Source: CBFHMJ01 sp965656875
Lineage (GTDB): Bacteria; Pseudomonadota; Gammaproteobacteria; Enterobacterales; Alteromonadaceae
DNA: 64,000 nucleotides
Assembly: GCA_965656875.1 (NCBI GenBank)
Contig: CBFHMJ010000010.1
Coordinates: 298,580 to 362,579, forward strand
Direction of reading: 5' to 3'
Positions 34,914 through 43,640 of the stretch are shown piece after piece. Under the pieces are notes generated by a model, which worked only from the letters and a program-made list of their open reading frames with translations, ran no database searches and had not been told where the DNA came from. Every line of letters starts with the position of its first letter. The stretch's first letter is position 1. A program made the position numbers and the translations under genes.

Positions 34914-36851
34914 ATGCTCGAAAAAAAAACTGAACAGTTAACTGATCAAGTCGCATTTATTTTAATGAACAATATGTTCGCTAACACCAACGCCGTTTAT
35001 AAGGGATTGGAAGTACTGAAAAATGTTATACGACAATTCATTTCTGAAGATAAACCCATAGAGCTGTTATTACCTGCTTTTCCGTGTAAAAGCGTCAATC
35101 CGGATAAAGTCATTGGTAAGTTGCCAGACATGGGGGAATACCTTGTTTTACGCAAATTCGTGAACGCAATTCGCGATATCGAAGCCATCTACTGTAAAGG
35201 CGCTGTGTTAACGATTTTCTCTGACTATCACACTTTCTCAGACTACATTTCTGTAGACCTTAATGACCACTATGATTATTCCGATGGGTTGCACCGTATC
35301 GTTGATGGTTTAAATGCCAACGAAATAATCAAGATTGTTAATTTTCATAATTTCCCAGTTTTCGATGATGTTGATGAAGCTAACTACCTGAATGGACTGA
35401 GAGAGAAGTTTGGTAATGCTCAATTCGAGGCTGAGTTCGATGATTTAGTTAAAATTGATGAGAAAGCTAACGATGCTTATCTTGGCTTAAAAAAATTCAT
35501 GCGAGAAGATCAGCATTATCAACTTCAGGCGCTTAATAATCGGGGCAAAAAAGCGCGCCTGTCAGAAATAGCTAAAGGAATGATGGTCCAGGGTAAAGCT
35601 CTGGATAATTTCCTGAACGAACATTTTCCTCATCACATTCGCCTGAGTATTCACAGTCATCCGATGGACGGCAAAAAATTCGCACTTTACCTGTTTGATG
35701 ATCGAGAATTTAAAACACCCTGGCACAACACCATTTTGTTTGATGCAACCATAGATGCGTTTGTCACAGAACCCGTCGGTATTCATTATCGTCAGTGCGA
35801 TGAAGGCCGTGAAGTTATTCTTCCCTGCACATTGAATGATCAAAACTGGCTGCTCATTAAACTTTCCAGTGAAACCGAAGAAACCTTTGAAAAATTGAAA
35901 GGTCTGAAGTTAAGCCTGTACCGGGAAAAATGCGGATTACTTATCGACAATGTTAACCACGATCTGACTCTGTATGACCTGGACAACGAACAGATCACAG
36001 CATTAAATAAGCACTTTGGTGTTCTCGTGTTCAGAGGATTTAAAACCTTCGAACAGCCACAACAACTGGAAGACTGGTACGGTACTCGCGGTAACATGAT
36101 CCCCTGGAAATTTGGGTTTACCCATGTTGTAGCGCCGGTAGAAGGTCATCAGGGAAAACCTCTGTCGTCCGTTGATTCAGAAGAAGGGCTACCCATCCAC
36201 TGGGATTTACTCGCGCCACCTTCTTACATGGGTATCAATCAGGTGAAATTTCAGTACAAAGATTTTATCCCTCGTGAATTTATGTTGTATTGCCACCGCA
36301 ATGAGCCAGAAAACTTGCAAGAAGATGGTATCAGCCTGTTAATTGACTCATCGCATGTGCCATTAACAATACCGGGGCGGCTTCGGGAGAAATATCGAAA
36401 AACGGAATTGTCTTATTCAACCAAACTCACCTACTTTGGTGGAGAGCCGAAGAGTTATCCACTGATGATGAAATGCCCGTGGACATTCCAGGATGTTATG
36501 CGTTGGTGGGAAGTCTGGTCTGACGACGATCACCCGGGAACGATTCAACCGAATTACTCTAAGATCGTCACATCAGAAGACTATGATGATATGGCCGCAC
36601 TGGAGGCAGAATTACGCGAAATCTGCATGTCTGAACGTAATATGTTTAAACATCAAATGGAACCGGGCGATGCCGTGCTGATCAACAATCACACGATGCT
36701 ACATGGTCGAACTGATTTTAAGGGGTATCGCGAATTATGGCGCATCCAAATGCAGCCACCTTCACTCAATTCACCCTGGAAAGATTTTCTGTTTCAACAC
36801 GGAAAATTACAACGTAGAACACCAACCGGCTCGGTAGAAAATATCGAGTAA
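34914..36851 (+). CDS. isocyanide synthase fused to Fe(II)/2-oxoglutarate oxygenase (PvcA-PvcB type)
   Basis: A 645-aa didomain protein. Residues about 15-310 are a DIT1/PvcA isocyanide synthase: LLLPAFPCKSVNPDKVIGKLPDMGEYLVL, TIFSDYHTFSDYI and the IRLSIHSH...TPWHN block are family hallmarks. Residues about 340-625 are a TauD/TfdA-type dioxygenase with the HxD motif in LPIHWDLLAPP (His near 427), distal His in HTMLHGRTDF and the 2-oxoglutarate arginine in ELWRIQMQ. PvcA-type enzymes turn the amino group of tyrosine or tryptophan into an isonitrile using ribulose 5-phosphate; PvcB-type partners then oxidise or decarboxylate. In most bacteria these are separate genes. No tailoring, transport or peptide-synthetase gene flanks it, so the product is unknown. 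Confidence 0.88.
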   Translation: MLEKKTEQLTDQVAFILMNNMFANTNAVYKGLEVLKNVIRQFISEDKPIELLLPAFPCKSVNPDKVIGKLPDMGEYLVLRKFVNAIRDIEAIYCKGAVLTIFSDYHTFSDYISVDLNDHYDYSDGLHRIVDGLNANEIIKIVNFHNFPVFDDVDEANYLNGLREKFGNAQFEAEFDDLVKIDEKANDAYLGLKKFMREDQHYQLQALNNRGKKARLSEIAKGMMVQGKALDNFLNEHFPHHIRLSIHSHPMDGKKFALYLFDDREFKTPWHNTILFDATIDAFVTEPVGIHYRQCDEGREVILPCTLNDQNWLLIKLSSETEETFEKLKGLKLSLYREKCGLLIDNVNHDLTLYDLDNEQITALNKHFGVLVFRGFKTFEQPQQLEDWYGTRGNMIPWKFGFTHVVAPVEGHQGKPLSSVDSEEGLPIHWDLLAPPSYMGINQVKFQYKDFIPREFMLYCHRNEPENLQEDGISLLIDSSHVPLTIPGRLREKYRKTELSYSTKLTYFGGEPKSYPLMMKCPWTFQDVMRWWEVWSDDDHPGTIQPNYSKIVTSEDYDDMAALEAELREICMSERNMFKHQMEPGDAVLINNHTMLHGRTDFKGYRELWRIQMQPPSLNSPWKDFLFQHGKLQRRTPTGSVENIE

Positions 36852-36871
36852 TAATGCCTTAGATGCAGATC

Positions 36872-36921
36872 GCGCTTTGTTCACATTCACTGAACAGTTT
36901 CAAAATAGTTGAACAAAGCGC
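36872..36921 (+). terminator. long stem-loop after the isocyanide synthase gene
   Basis: GCGCTTTGTTCA (36872-36883) and TGAACAAAGCGC (36910-36921) form an exact 12-bp stem around a 26-nt loop, 20 bases after the stop, followed by TCTATTTTG. Most likely the transcript end. Confidence 0.6.
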
Positions 36922-37347
36922 TCTATTTTGCGCTGCAAGCAATTATGGAAACAATACCCCCTGAACACTTCCTGCTGGATAAACAGATTTCAACCATTCT
37001 CACTCAACCTCTTTAATAGCAACACTTTCCCGGTATTTTAGAATACGCTTAACCTAATCAAATCACCGCTGGAAAAAAATTCCATTGAAGCTGGTATTCA
37101 AAGGAGACTGAATTTATGGAATTATCTACTTGTAACTTTTTTGTAATACATACAAGGTAAGGTTCGATTGATTCGTTATGCAGAACTTACCTTACAATTT
37201 TTCGTCCGGATTTATATCAGGCACGTTGCTGCAAGGATGTTAAGACTTGCTAAAAAGGAAAAAGTGGAACGAAATCCAGCGTTGTTCTTTGGAACAGTTA
37301 TATCCGTCGTACTTTTAGCATGTAATAAACTATCCCGGAGGTCGCAG
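36922..37347. other. gap before the EAL-GGDEF gene
   Basis: The reading frame of the next gene stays open back to 37168, but there is no good ribosome site for its upstream start codons except AAAGG before a GTG at 37264. Translation of 37168-37347 is basic then hydrophobic (GTVISVVLLAC), so an N-terminal membrane segment cannot be excluded. Otherwise nothing was recognised. Confidence 0.4.
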
Positions 37348-39132
37348 TTGTCAGATTTAGCGGTGTTAAGAAATGAACTATACCGGATCCTTGAAAGCAA
37401 AGATCTGTCACCACACTTTCAACCCATCATTGATCTAAAGACCGGGCGTTTAATTGCTCATGAGGCACTGATTCGAGGCCCGAATGACAGCCCTCTTCGA
37501 ATGCCTAACGAATTATTTCAAACCGCTTTAAGTAACAATCTCTCCGAAGAACTCGAACTTCTCTGCCGCAGACTTTCCATCGAAGCATTTTCCAAAAAAA
37601 ATATCCCGGGCAAATTATTCCTTAATGTCAGTGCTTCACTACTTAATAGTGAAAACCACAGCCAGGGATTTACAGTAAAATTGTTGAATGAATACGGTAT
37701 TTCTGTAGACGATATAGTCATCGAAATTTCTGAACAGCATCCGTTTGATAACTTTGGCGTGACAGAAGGGGTCGTCAATCATTACCGTGATATGGGATTC
37801 AAAATCGCCATCGACGATTTAGGTGCGGGTTACTCAGGCTTAAAACTTTGGGCTGATCTGAAGCCTGACTATGTAAAAATCGATAAGCATTTTATTCAGG
37901 GCATCGACACAGATGCCGTCAAACGTGAATTTGTTAAAGCGATATTCAATATCGGCCAAACCGTTAACTGCGAAATCCTGGCTGAAGGAATCGAAACAAA
38001 GAATGAACTGGCTGTGATTCAAAACATCGGCATAAATCTGGGCCAGGGATTCTTTTTAGGACGCCCTGCTGCCGAACCAAAATCCGATTACCAACTTGAT
38101 GCCATCATCAGTCATAGCAGTATGCAAAGCTGGCCGTTAGAAGAAAAACAGGAAACAGCCGCCACTATCATTACAAAAACGCCAACCGTAGACATCAATG
38201 ATCCTGTTAGCACCGTCGATAACCTGTTCAAACAAAGTGCATCGCTAAGCGCAGTCCCCGTACTCAATGCAGGAAAACCGACAGGCATCGTCTTACGTCA
38301 TGAATTAATGGAACTGTATTCAACGCAATACGGTCGAGCATTGTACGAAAAGAAACCTATTTTACGGATCATGAATCCTAATGTGATGATCGTTGAAGCA
38401 TCGACATCACTGGATGAAGTATCTCGGCTGATTACCGACGAAGAAAGTCAGTTAACTCAGGAGATTATTATTGTTGAGAATGGTGTATTTAGCGGTATCG
38501 GACACGTCAGAGATTTATTGAAGAGAATCACCGATTTAAAAGTCATCAACGCGAGACATTCAAATCCATTAACTTTGTTACCTGGCAATGTTCCAATCAA
38601 TAAAAAAATTGATGAATTAATTAAACACCGACACGACTTTCATGTTGCCTGGTTTGATCTTAACCACTTCAAGCCTTTTAACGACTATTACGGCTATGCC
38701 AAAGGCGACCAGGTCATCAGGCAACTGGGTGATATGCTTATTCGCCATGCAGGAGGAAGTGTTAATTTTGTCGGGCATATTGGCGGCGATGATTTTGTCG
38801 TTATTCTCAGAGATAACAACTGGGAACAGCAATGTATCAGCATCATTGAAGAATTTGATACGGCAGTTAAACAACATTATAAAGAACATGAAGTTAATGA
38901 AGGTGGTGTCTGGTCGATAGACAGAAATGGCAAATCAATGTTCTTCAATCTGCTTAGCCTCGCTATCGGTGTTGTTCACCCAGATCCATTACATTGCCCG
39001 AGCCATAATGAAGTAGGTGAATTAGCAGCAATGGCAAAAAAAGAAGCTAAAAAAGCAGACGGTAGCAAACTCTTCATTTCACGACGTCGAAAAATTCACT
39101 CTGTACATAATCTGGTCTCACCCTCTCATTAA
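37348..39132 (+). CDS. EAL - CBS pair - GGDEF cyclic-di-GMP protein
   Basis: Taken from the TTG at 37348, which follows a strong CGGAGG (37336-37341) by 6 bases, this is 594 aa. Residues about 8-250 are an EAL phosphodiesterase domain (FQPIIDLKTG, EALIRGP, FLNVSASLL, AIDDLGAGYSGL, VKIDKHFI, AEGIET, GQGFFLGRP), with catalytic residues seemingly intact. Residues about 270-390 form a CBS-pair sensor, and residues about 415-575 a GGDEF domain with GGDDF at about 479-483. This order is that of the YhbJ/RocR-unrelated EAL-CBS-GGDEF class whose nucleotide-binding CBS pair tunes activity. Longer starts at 37264 (GTG) or 37237 (ATG) would add a hydrophobic stretch. Confidence 0.85.
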   Translation: MSDLAVLRNELYRILESKDLSPHFQPIIDLKTGRLIAHEALIRGPNDSPLRMPNELFQTALSNNLSEELELLCRRLSIEAFSKKNIPGKLFLNVSASLLNSENHSQGFTVKLLNEYGISVDDIVIEISEQHPFDNFGVTEGVVNHYRDMGFKIAIDDLGAGYSGLKLWADLKPDYVKIDKHFIQGIDTDAVKREFVKAIFNIGQTVNCEILAEGIETKNELAVIQNIGINLGQGFFLGRPAAEPKSDYQLDAIISHSSMQSWPLEEKQETAATIITKTPTVDINDPVSTVDNLFKQSASLSAVPVLNAGKPTGIVLRHELMELYSTQYGRALYEKKPILRIMNPNVMIVEASTSLDEVSRLITDEESQLTQEIIIVENGVFSGIGHVRDLLKRITDLKVINARHSNPLTLLPGNVPINKKIDELIKHRHDFHVAWFDLNHFKPFNDYYGYAKGDQVIRQLGDMLIRHAGGSVNFVGHIGGDDFVVILRDNNWEQQCISIIEEFDTAVKQHYKEHEVNEGGVWSIDRNGKSMFFNLLSLAIGVVHPDPLHCPSHNEVGELAAMAKKEAKKADGSKLFISRRRKIHSVHNLVSPSH

Positions 39133-39678
39133 ACCCTGATTACTTTCCATACGCTTTTCAGAGCCCTCACGATAAAACTTTAGTATCGTTAATTTTATGA
39201 TCAGATAAATGTTCGATTAACTAAACATAAATTCAGGTGGAAACAGCGGTTACGGCTTACGTATAGTGTAGTAACTATAGAAACTATCCAGCTGTTTTGT
39301 ATCTCATATATCAATTTTCTATCTTTGATTCACAGTTGAAGCTAATAAAGAATAACAAAAATCTATGATTCATATAAGAAATTAGCTTTAACGTAAATTA
39401 GTTATACTAAGCGAAAGTTTACCCATCCAAGGTAAACTTATATGACTGTATTTATTAAATTTTTTCACTTTATCCATTCATTATTTTCTTTGTTATACAA
39501 ATTTAAACCATGCTGTACCCTTCACATTTACAAAAATTAGCAATAGTATTGAGCTTTAATGGAAATTTTTGGTACAGGTGTGCCTCTGGGATCATTTTTT
39601 GTGCAGTGTTGATTCAAGTGCTCACCTAAGGTTCGGGCAATTGCCTTAGTGATTAACAACAACCTGGTAACATTCAAA
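39133..39678. other. AT-rich non-coding region upstream of the chemoreceptor
   Basis: A 546-bp gap with low GC. It must contain the chemoreceptor promoter, but I could not pick a convincing one. A minus-strand frame at 39537-39839 overlaps the chemoreceptor start and has no support. No tRNA, repeat or terminator was recognised with confidence; a weak ACGATA/TATCGT stem lies just after the EAL-GGDEF gene. Confidence 0.5.
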
Positions 39679-41376
39679 ATGAAAAAGAGTTTATTTTGGC
39701 GGCTATTCATTCCGGTATTTATTAGTATCCTGATATGTATATTATTTGCCATTTGGTACATACCTGTTTTAGCAATGGACAATGCGACAAAGTCCGCAAC
39801 CATTGTTACACAGTCCAACGTAGAACAATTTAAAACCATTCGAAGCTATTACACGACGAAAGTTGTAGCTAAAGTTCGTGGACGAGGCGGATTAACCACC
39901 GACGTTCACCATGCCGATAATCCTGATGCTATCCCGCTGTTTGCCACCATGTTGCATGACATCAGTGGGCTTCTGAAAGAAAAAGGTATGAACCTCAAGC
40001 TGTATTCACCGTATCCATTCCCCAATCGGACAGTTGAAAATAAAGAAAACTGGGATTCATTTGCTCAGGAAGCATGGAATGCACTGAGAGAAGACCCTAA
40101 AACACCATTTGTGCGGACAGAAGAAAAAAATGGCAGTACGGTAGTGCGTGTCGCCATTTCTGATCCTATGGTGTCTCAGGGTTGTGTAAACTGCCACAAC
40201 GGACATCCGGACACACCTCGTGTTGGCTGGAAACTCGGTGATTTACGTGGTGTGCTTGAAATGGAATCCAATATTGATGAACAAATTGCAAACGGCCGAG
40301 CATTGAGCAATAAACTGGTGGTTATGCTGATTGTGTTACTCATCATCCTGTTCACCACCCTGTTCTTCACCTATAAAACCTCTATCGGTGCGATGCTGAA
40401 TACATTACGTTCACGTCTGGAAGATATTTCAAACGGAAATGGCGATCTAACTAAACGACTGGATGACAGAGGTGAACATGAAATTGCGTTGATAGGACGA
40501 GCCTTCAATGGCTTTATGGCCAGATTGCAAATCATGGTTAAAGATGTTGATACCGCCAGTCGGAGTCTGACCTCTTACAGTCATAATTTAGAAAAACTCA
40601 GTAAAGCAACATCAGAAGCGATGCATGATCAGGAAGATGAAACCAACCATGTTGCAAATGCTGTAACCGATATGACGACGGCAGCCAAAGAAATTGCTCA
40701 TAATGCCACGAATACAGCCAGTGCAACGCAAAGTTCTGTCGAAGCGACTAATTCAGGCCGTTCGGTAATAGAAAAAAGCATGGCTTCAACCACTGAACTC
40801 TCTAACGAGATTAACAATGCGATGGTATCTGTCGAAAATCTCAAGCGAGACAGTGAAGAAATTGGCGGCGTTCTGAGTGTTATTCAAAGTATTGCAGAGC
40901 AAACCAATTTACTGGCATTAAATGCCGCGATTGAAGCAGCACGCGCAGGCGAACAAGGTCGAGGCTTTGCAGTCGTAGCTGATGAAGTTCGCACGTTAGC
41001 GGGGCGAACTCAGCAATCAACACTGGAGATTCAGGAAACAACAGAGCGATTGCAACGAGCAACGGATGACGTTGTTAAAGTCATGGAAGCCAGCCAGGAA
41101 AAAGCTCAATATGCGGTAACGCTGAACAGTGAAGTTGAACAGCAGCTGGACACGATTAATGATGCCGTTGATCAGGTATCCAGAATGAATGAGCTGGTGG
41201 CTACCGCTTCAGAGGAACAAGAACTGGTTGCAGTCGATATCAAACGAAATCTTGATCGCGTTCAGGAGTTGTCTGAAATCACTAAGCACGATTCCAATGA
41301 ATCTAATGACAATGTAAAACAGTTGATTCAACAAATTGACAATTTACATGACTTAACTGATAAATTTATCGTTTAA
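39679..41376 (+). CDS. methyl-accepting chemotaxis protein with haem-type (CxxCH) Tll0287-like sensor domain
   Basis: A 565-aa chemoreceptor from the ATG at 39679 (MKKSLFWRLF); a GTG ten codons earlier is less likely. TM1 is at about 8-30 and TM2 at about 208-230. The periplasmic domain resembles Tll0287-like/DUF3365 (KVRGRGGL, LYSPYPFPNR, AISDPMVSQGCVNCHNGHPD) and has a c-type haem motif CVNCH at 169-173. A HAMP segment (about 235-285) and a full signalling tip follow, with the hairpin core IAEQTNLLALNAAIEAARAGEQGRGFAVVADEVR. Covalent haem suggests sensing of redox, oxygen or NO. No che genes lie nearby, so it feeds a pathway encoded elsewhere. Confidence 0.9.
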   Translation: MKKSLFWRLFIPVFISILICILFAIWYIPVLAMDNATKSATIVTQSNVEQFKTIRSYYTTKVVAKVRGRGGLTTDVHHADNPDAIPLFATMLHDISGLLKEKGMNLKLYSPYPFPNRTVENKENWDSFAQEAWNALREDPKTPFVRTEEKNGSTVVRVAISDPMVSQGCVNCHNGHPDTPRVGWKLGDLRGVLEMESNIDEQIANGRALSNKLVVMLIVLLIILFTTLFFTYKTSIGAMLNTLRSRLEDISNGNGDLTKRLDDRGEHEIALIGRAFNGFMARLQIMVKDVDTASRSLTSYSHNLEKLSKATSEAMHDQEDETNHVANAVTDMTTAAKEIAHNATNTASATQSSVEATNSGRSVIEKSMASTTELSNEINNAMVSVENLKRDSEEIGGVLSVIQSIAEQTNLLALNAAIEAARAGEQGRGFAVVADEVRTLAGRTQQSTLEIQETTERLQRATDDVVKVMEASQEKAQYAVTLNSEVEQQLDTINDAVDQVSRMNELVATASEEQELVAVDIKRNLDRVQELSEITKHDSNESNDNVKQLIQQIDNLHDLTDKFIV

Positions 41377-41409
41377 CACTGCAAATAAATTATTGAGTCA
41401 CTCATCAAT

Positions 41410-41440
41410 ATGCCGGCTGAGGAATCAGTCGGCATTCTTA
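41410..41440 (+). terminator. terminator after the chemoreceptor
   Basis: ATGCCGGCTGA (41410-41420) and TCAGTCGGCAT (41425-41435) form an 11-bp stem with one G-T mismatch and a GGAA tetraloop, followed by TCTTA. It is 33 bases after the stop. The rest of the 324-bp gap to 41701 shows nothing recognisable. Confidence 0.72.
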
Positions 41441-41700
41441 TCACAAAATACCTCTTATCTGTTCACAAACTCGGTGTTTATCCGATCTTCAACGGTGTTA
41501 TCCATCGATTTTACACAGCTATTAACCCGCTTATTTCGTAGCCTGAAATAATATCTTCAGAGTATTTTTTACACGCTCCGACGATGGCATAAAACTTTAT
41601 TTACAAATTCGAGTCAACACATAGGTGACTTCACGTTCACAACAAGACATATTAACGATACGAACATGCTCTGGTTAACCAGGAATTAAAGACTTAATCT

Positions 41701-42579
41701 ATGAAACGTTTAACACAGTTTGTCACCGTCTCCTCTCTCGTTCTCCTGTTATCAGGATGTTCCCTGAGTTTTTATTATAGTTACCTCGACTGGTTCATCT
41801 CATGGCAACTGGATGATTATTTTGAACTGTCTGACCAACAAGAAGACTTTATTGACGATCAACTTCCGGATCTCATCAAATGGCATCAACAGGAAGAACT
41901 TGTCAGAGCACGAACTGAACTGGCAGCGTTTCGTGATGCACTAAACCAGGATAATTTTGAACACGCCGATACACAACGATTCTGGAATTGGGTAGACAGT
42001 ATCTGGCCGACTATTGCTGATCGGGCAATGCCTGAAATCACAGCATTTCTATCGTCGATGACAGACGAGCAAATTAAAGAATTTCGTGAAAACCGAGAAG
42101 AAGAAGTTGCCGAATGGCGAGAAGAAGATGCCGAGGAAGATAACGATCCGGAAAAGAAAGCAGAACGACGGGAAGACAGAATCGAAGGCATTGAAGAGCA
42201 GCTTGAAGACTGGATTGGCGATTTAAATAAAGCACAAAAAGAACGGATTGTCGCCTGGGTTGACGATCCTGAAACGTCACGTAAGTCATGGCAACCTTAC
42301 TACAGAAAATGGGAAAACTTTTTCTTTGAAACACTCATCAATCATCGTAAAGACCCACTGGTATTCAAAGAGCGTCTCCATATTCTGATGATTGACCAGT
42401 CTTCCATTCGAGGTGCTGACCTGGTTGCACAAATGAATAAGCGAAAAGAAAAGCTTAAACATGCGGTGACCTACTTACTCAAGCAACGAACGGAAAAGCA
42501 AACGAAGAAAATCACTCGTAAACTCAATAAGTACATCAAGCAGATGGATAAAATCATCCAGCGTTCGAAAAACGACTAA
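41701..42579 (+). CDS. DUF6279-like lipoprotein, charged helical
   Basis: A 292-aa lipoprotein with signal peptide and lipobox VLLLSGC (Cys20). After YYSYLDWFISWQLDDYFELSDQQ the protein is almost wholly helical and highly charged: an acidic stretch around residues 135-165 (Glu/Asp/Arg-rich) is followed by a very basic C-terminus (about 245-292). The YxxLDW...LDDYFxLxxxQ opening with lipobox is how I recognise the DUF6279 lipoprotein family, function unknown. It has its own terminator and no clear operon partner. Confidence 0.75.
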   Translation: MKRLTQFVTVSSLVLLLSGCSLSFYYSYLDWFISWQLDDYFELSDQQEDFIDDQLPDLIKWHQQEELVRARTELAAFRDALNQDNFEHADTQRFWNWVDSIWPTIADRAMPEITAFLSSMTDEQIKEFRENREEEVAEWREEDAEEDNDPEKKAERREDRIEGIEEQLEDWIGDLNKAQKERIVAWVDDPETSRKSWQPYYRKWENFFFETLINHRKDPLVFKERLHILMIDQSSIRGADLVAQMNKRKEKLKHAVTYLLKQRTEKQTKKITRKLNKYIKQMDKIIQRSKND

Positions 42580-42629
42580 ATTTCTTCACAGGTCCACCTG
42601 TGGCTAAAACATGCTAACTAAATGATATG

Positions 42630-42650
42630 CAAGGCTTTAATAAAGCCTTG
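42630..42650 (+). terminator. terminator after the DUF6279-like gene
   Basis: CAAGGCTTT (42630-42638) and AAAGCCTTG (42642-42650) form an exact 9-bp stem with a 3-nt loop, 50 bases after the stop. The following TATATAT gives a weak U-tract. Confidence 0.6.
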
Positions 42651-42786
42651 TATATATCAAAATATTTCTACACCGGAGAAAAACTCCCTCTCTACATCTG
42701 GATTCTTTAAGGTACAATTCATTGTATGAATTCGAGCATAAACACCTGACTGGTAACAGCTCCAATAACTTAAAAGTAGAGAATCC

Positions 42787-43446
42787 ATGAATCTATTCTT
42801 CACAGATAACGAAGTTGCCTTGTTAAAGAGTGAGATGAACAGAGTTATCACCCACTCAAGAAAAAAACTTGCCGACCCCGCCTCGCAACATCTTCAGGAT
42901 CAACTGGAACGCCGTCTTATCATCGCCACATCCGTCGCCAAAAAACTCAATCACATTAATGATGATGTGAAGAAATTACCTGATTCAGCAAAACAAAAAA
43001 TGCTGAATGATTTCAATCCAAAAGTATTACTGATAGACGACATGGAAATGACGAGAAAAGTCGGAAAAAGCTACCTCAGTGAACTGGGCTTTAAACGCAT
43101 TGATATGGCTGCCGATGGTGTAAAAGCCCTACAATTGATGTATCAGGCATTTAAAAAGAATGATCCGTATCACTTAGTCATTTCTGACTGGGAAATGCCA
43201 AAAATGTCAGGGGTAGAATTACTGGAGCGAGTAAGAAATGACGATGATTTATGGCGCACCCCCTTCTTCTTAATCACCGGGTTAACCGACAAAAAATACA
43301 TTGTCGAAGCCATTAACAAGGGTGTTTCAGGCTATATTACCAAGCCAATTAACCAACAAATTATGCAGTCGAAGTTTGAAGAATACCTTAAAGCACCTGC
43401 GGACTTACTGGGGACGGATGACGCTCTGGGGGCTGTTGACCTCTGA
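42787..43446 (+). CDS. single-receiver response regulator with helical N-terminal extension
   Basis: A 219-aa protein. Residues about 78-200 are a CheY-like receiver: KVLLIDDMEMTRKVGKSYL provides the acidic pair, D134 in LVISDWEMPKMSG is the phosphorylation site, and the switch region has ITGL and the KPI lysine-proline. The first 75 residues are predicted helical and of no family I recognise. There is no output domain, so it probably acts by protein contact, for example on the flagellar motor or a kinase. The adjacent chemoreceptor upstream is separated by an unrelated lipoprotein gene. Confidence 0.85.
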   Translation: MNLFFTDNEVALLKSEMNRVITHSRKKLADPASQHLQDQLERRLIIATSVAKKLNHINDDVKKLPDSAKQKMLNDFNPKVLLIDDMEMTRKVGKSYLSELGFKRIDMAADGVKALQLMYQAFKKNDPYHLVISDWEMPKMSGVELLERVRNDDDLWRTPFFLITGLTDKKYIVEAINKGVSGYITKPINQQIMQSKFEEYLKAPADLLGTDDALGAVDL

Positions 43447-43594
43447 AGGGTTTTTATCGTTAGTGTATATACGAGTTTCAGGTTGTGTTGCATCGTTATT
43501 TTATGTAGCAGTCTGTACCAAAGCATCGATTGATTATCACTGAATCTGCTGCTGCACATCTTGCCTGAATGCCGTTGAATTCAACAAGATTTCA

Positions 43595-43619
43595 TCCGCA
43601 AAGGCCAATCCTTTGCGGA
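43595..43619. terminator. stem-loop between response regulator and alpha-glucosidase genes
   Basis: TCCGCAAAGG (43595-43604) pairs exactly with CCTTTGCGGA (43610-43619), loop CCAAT, 21 bases after the convergent alpha-glucosidase stop. T-runs on both sides are poor, but position fits a shared terminator. Confidence 0.6.
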
Positions 43620-43640
43620 CGAAGATAATCACATATATTG

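Noticed and set aside
37168..37347. Upstream extension of the EAL-CBS-GGDEF protein as a definite membrane anchor
   Set aside because: Possible but not preferred: the only strong ribosome site is at the TTG at 37348. Kept as an open question in the findings.
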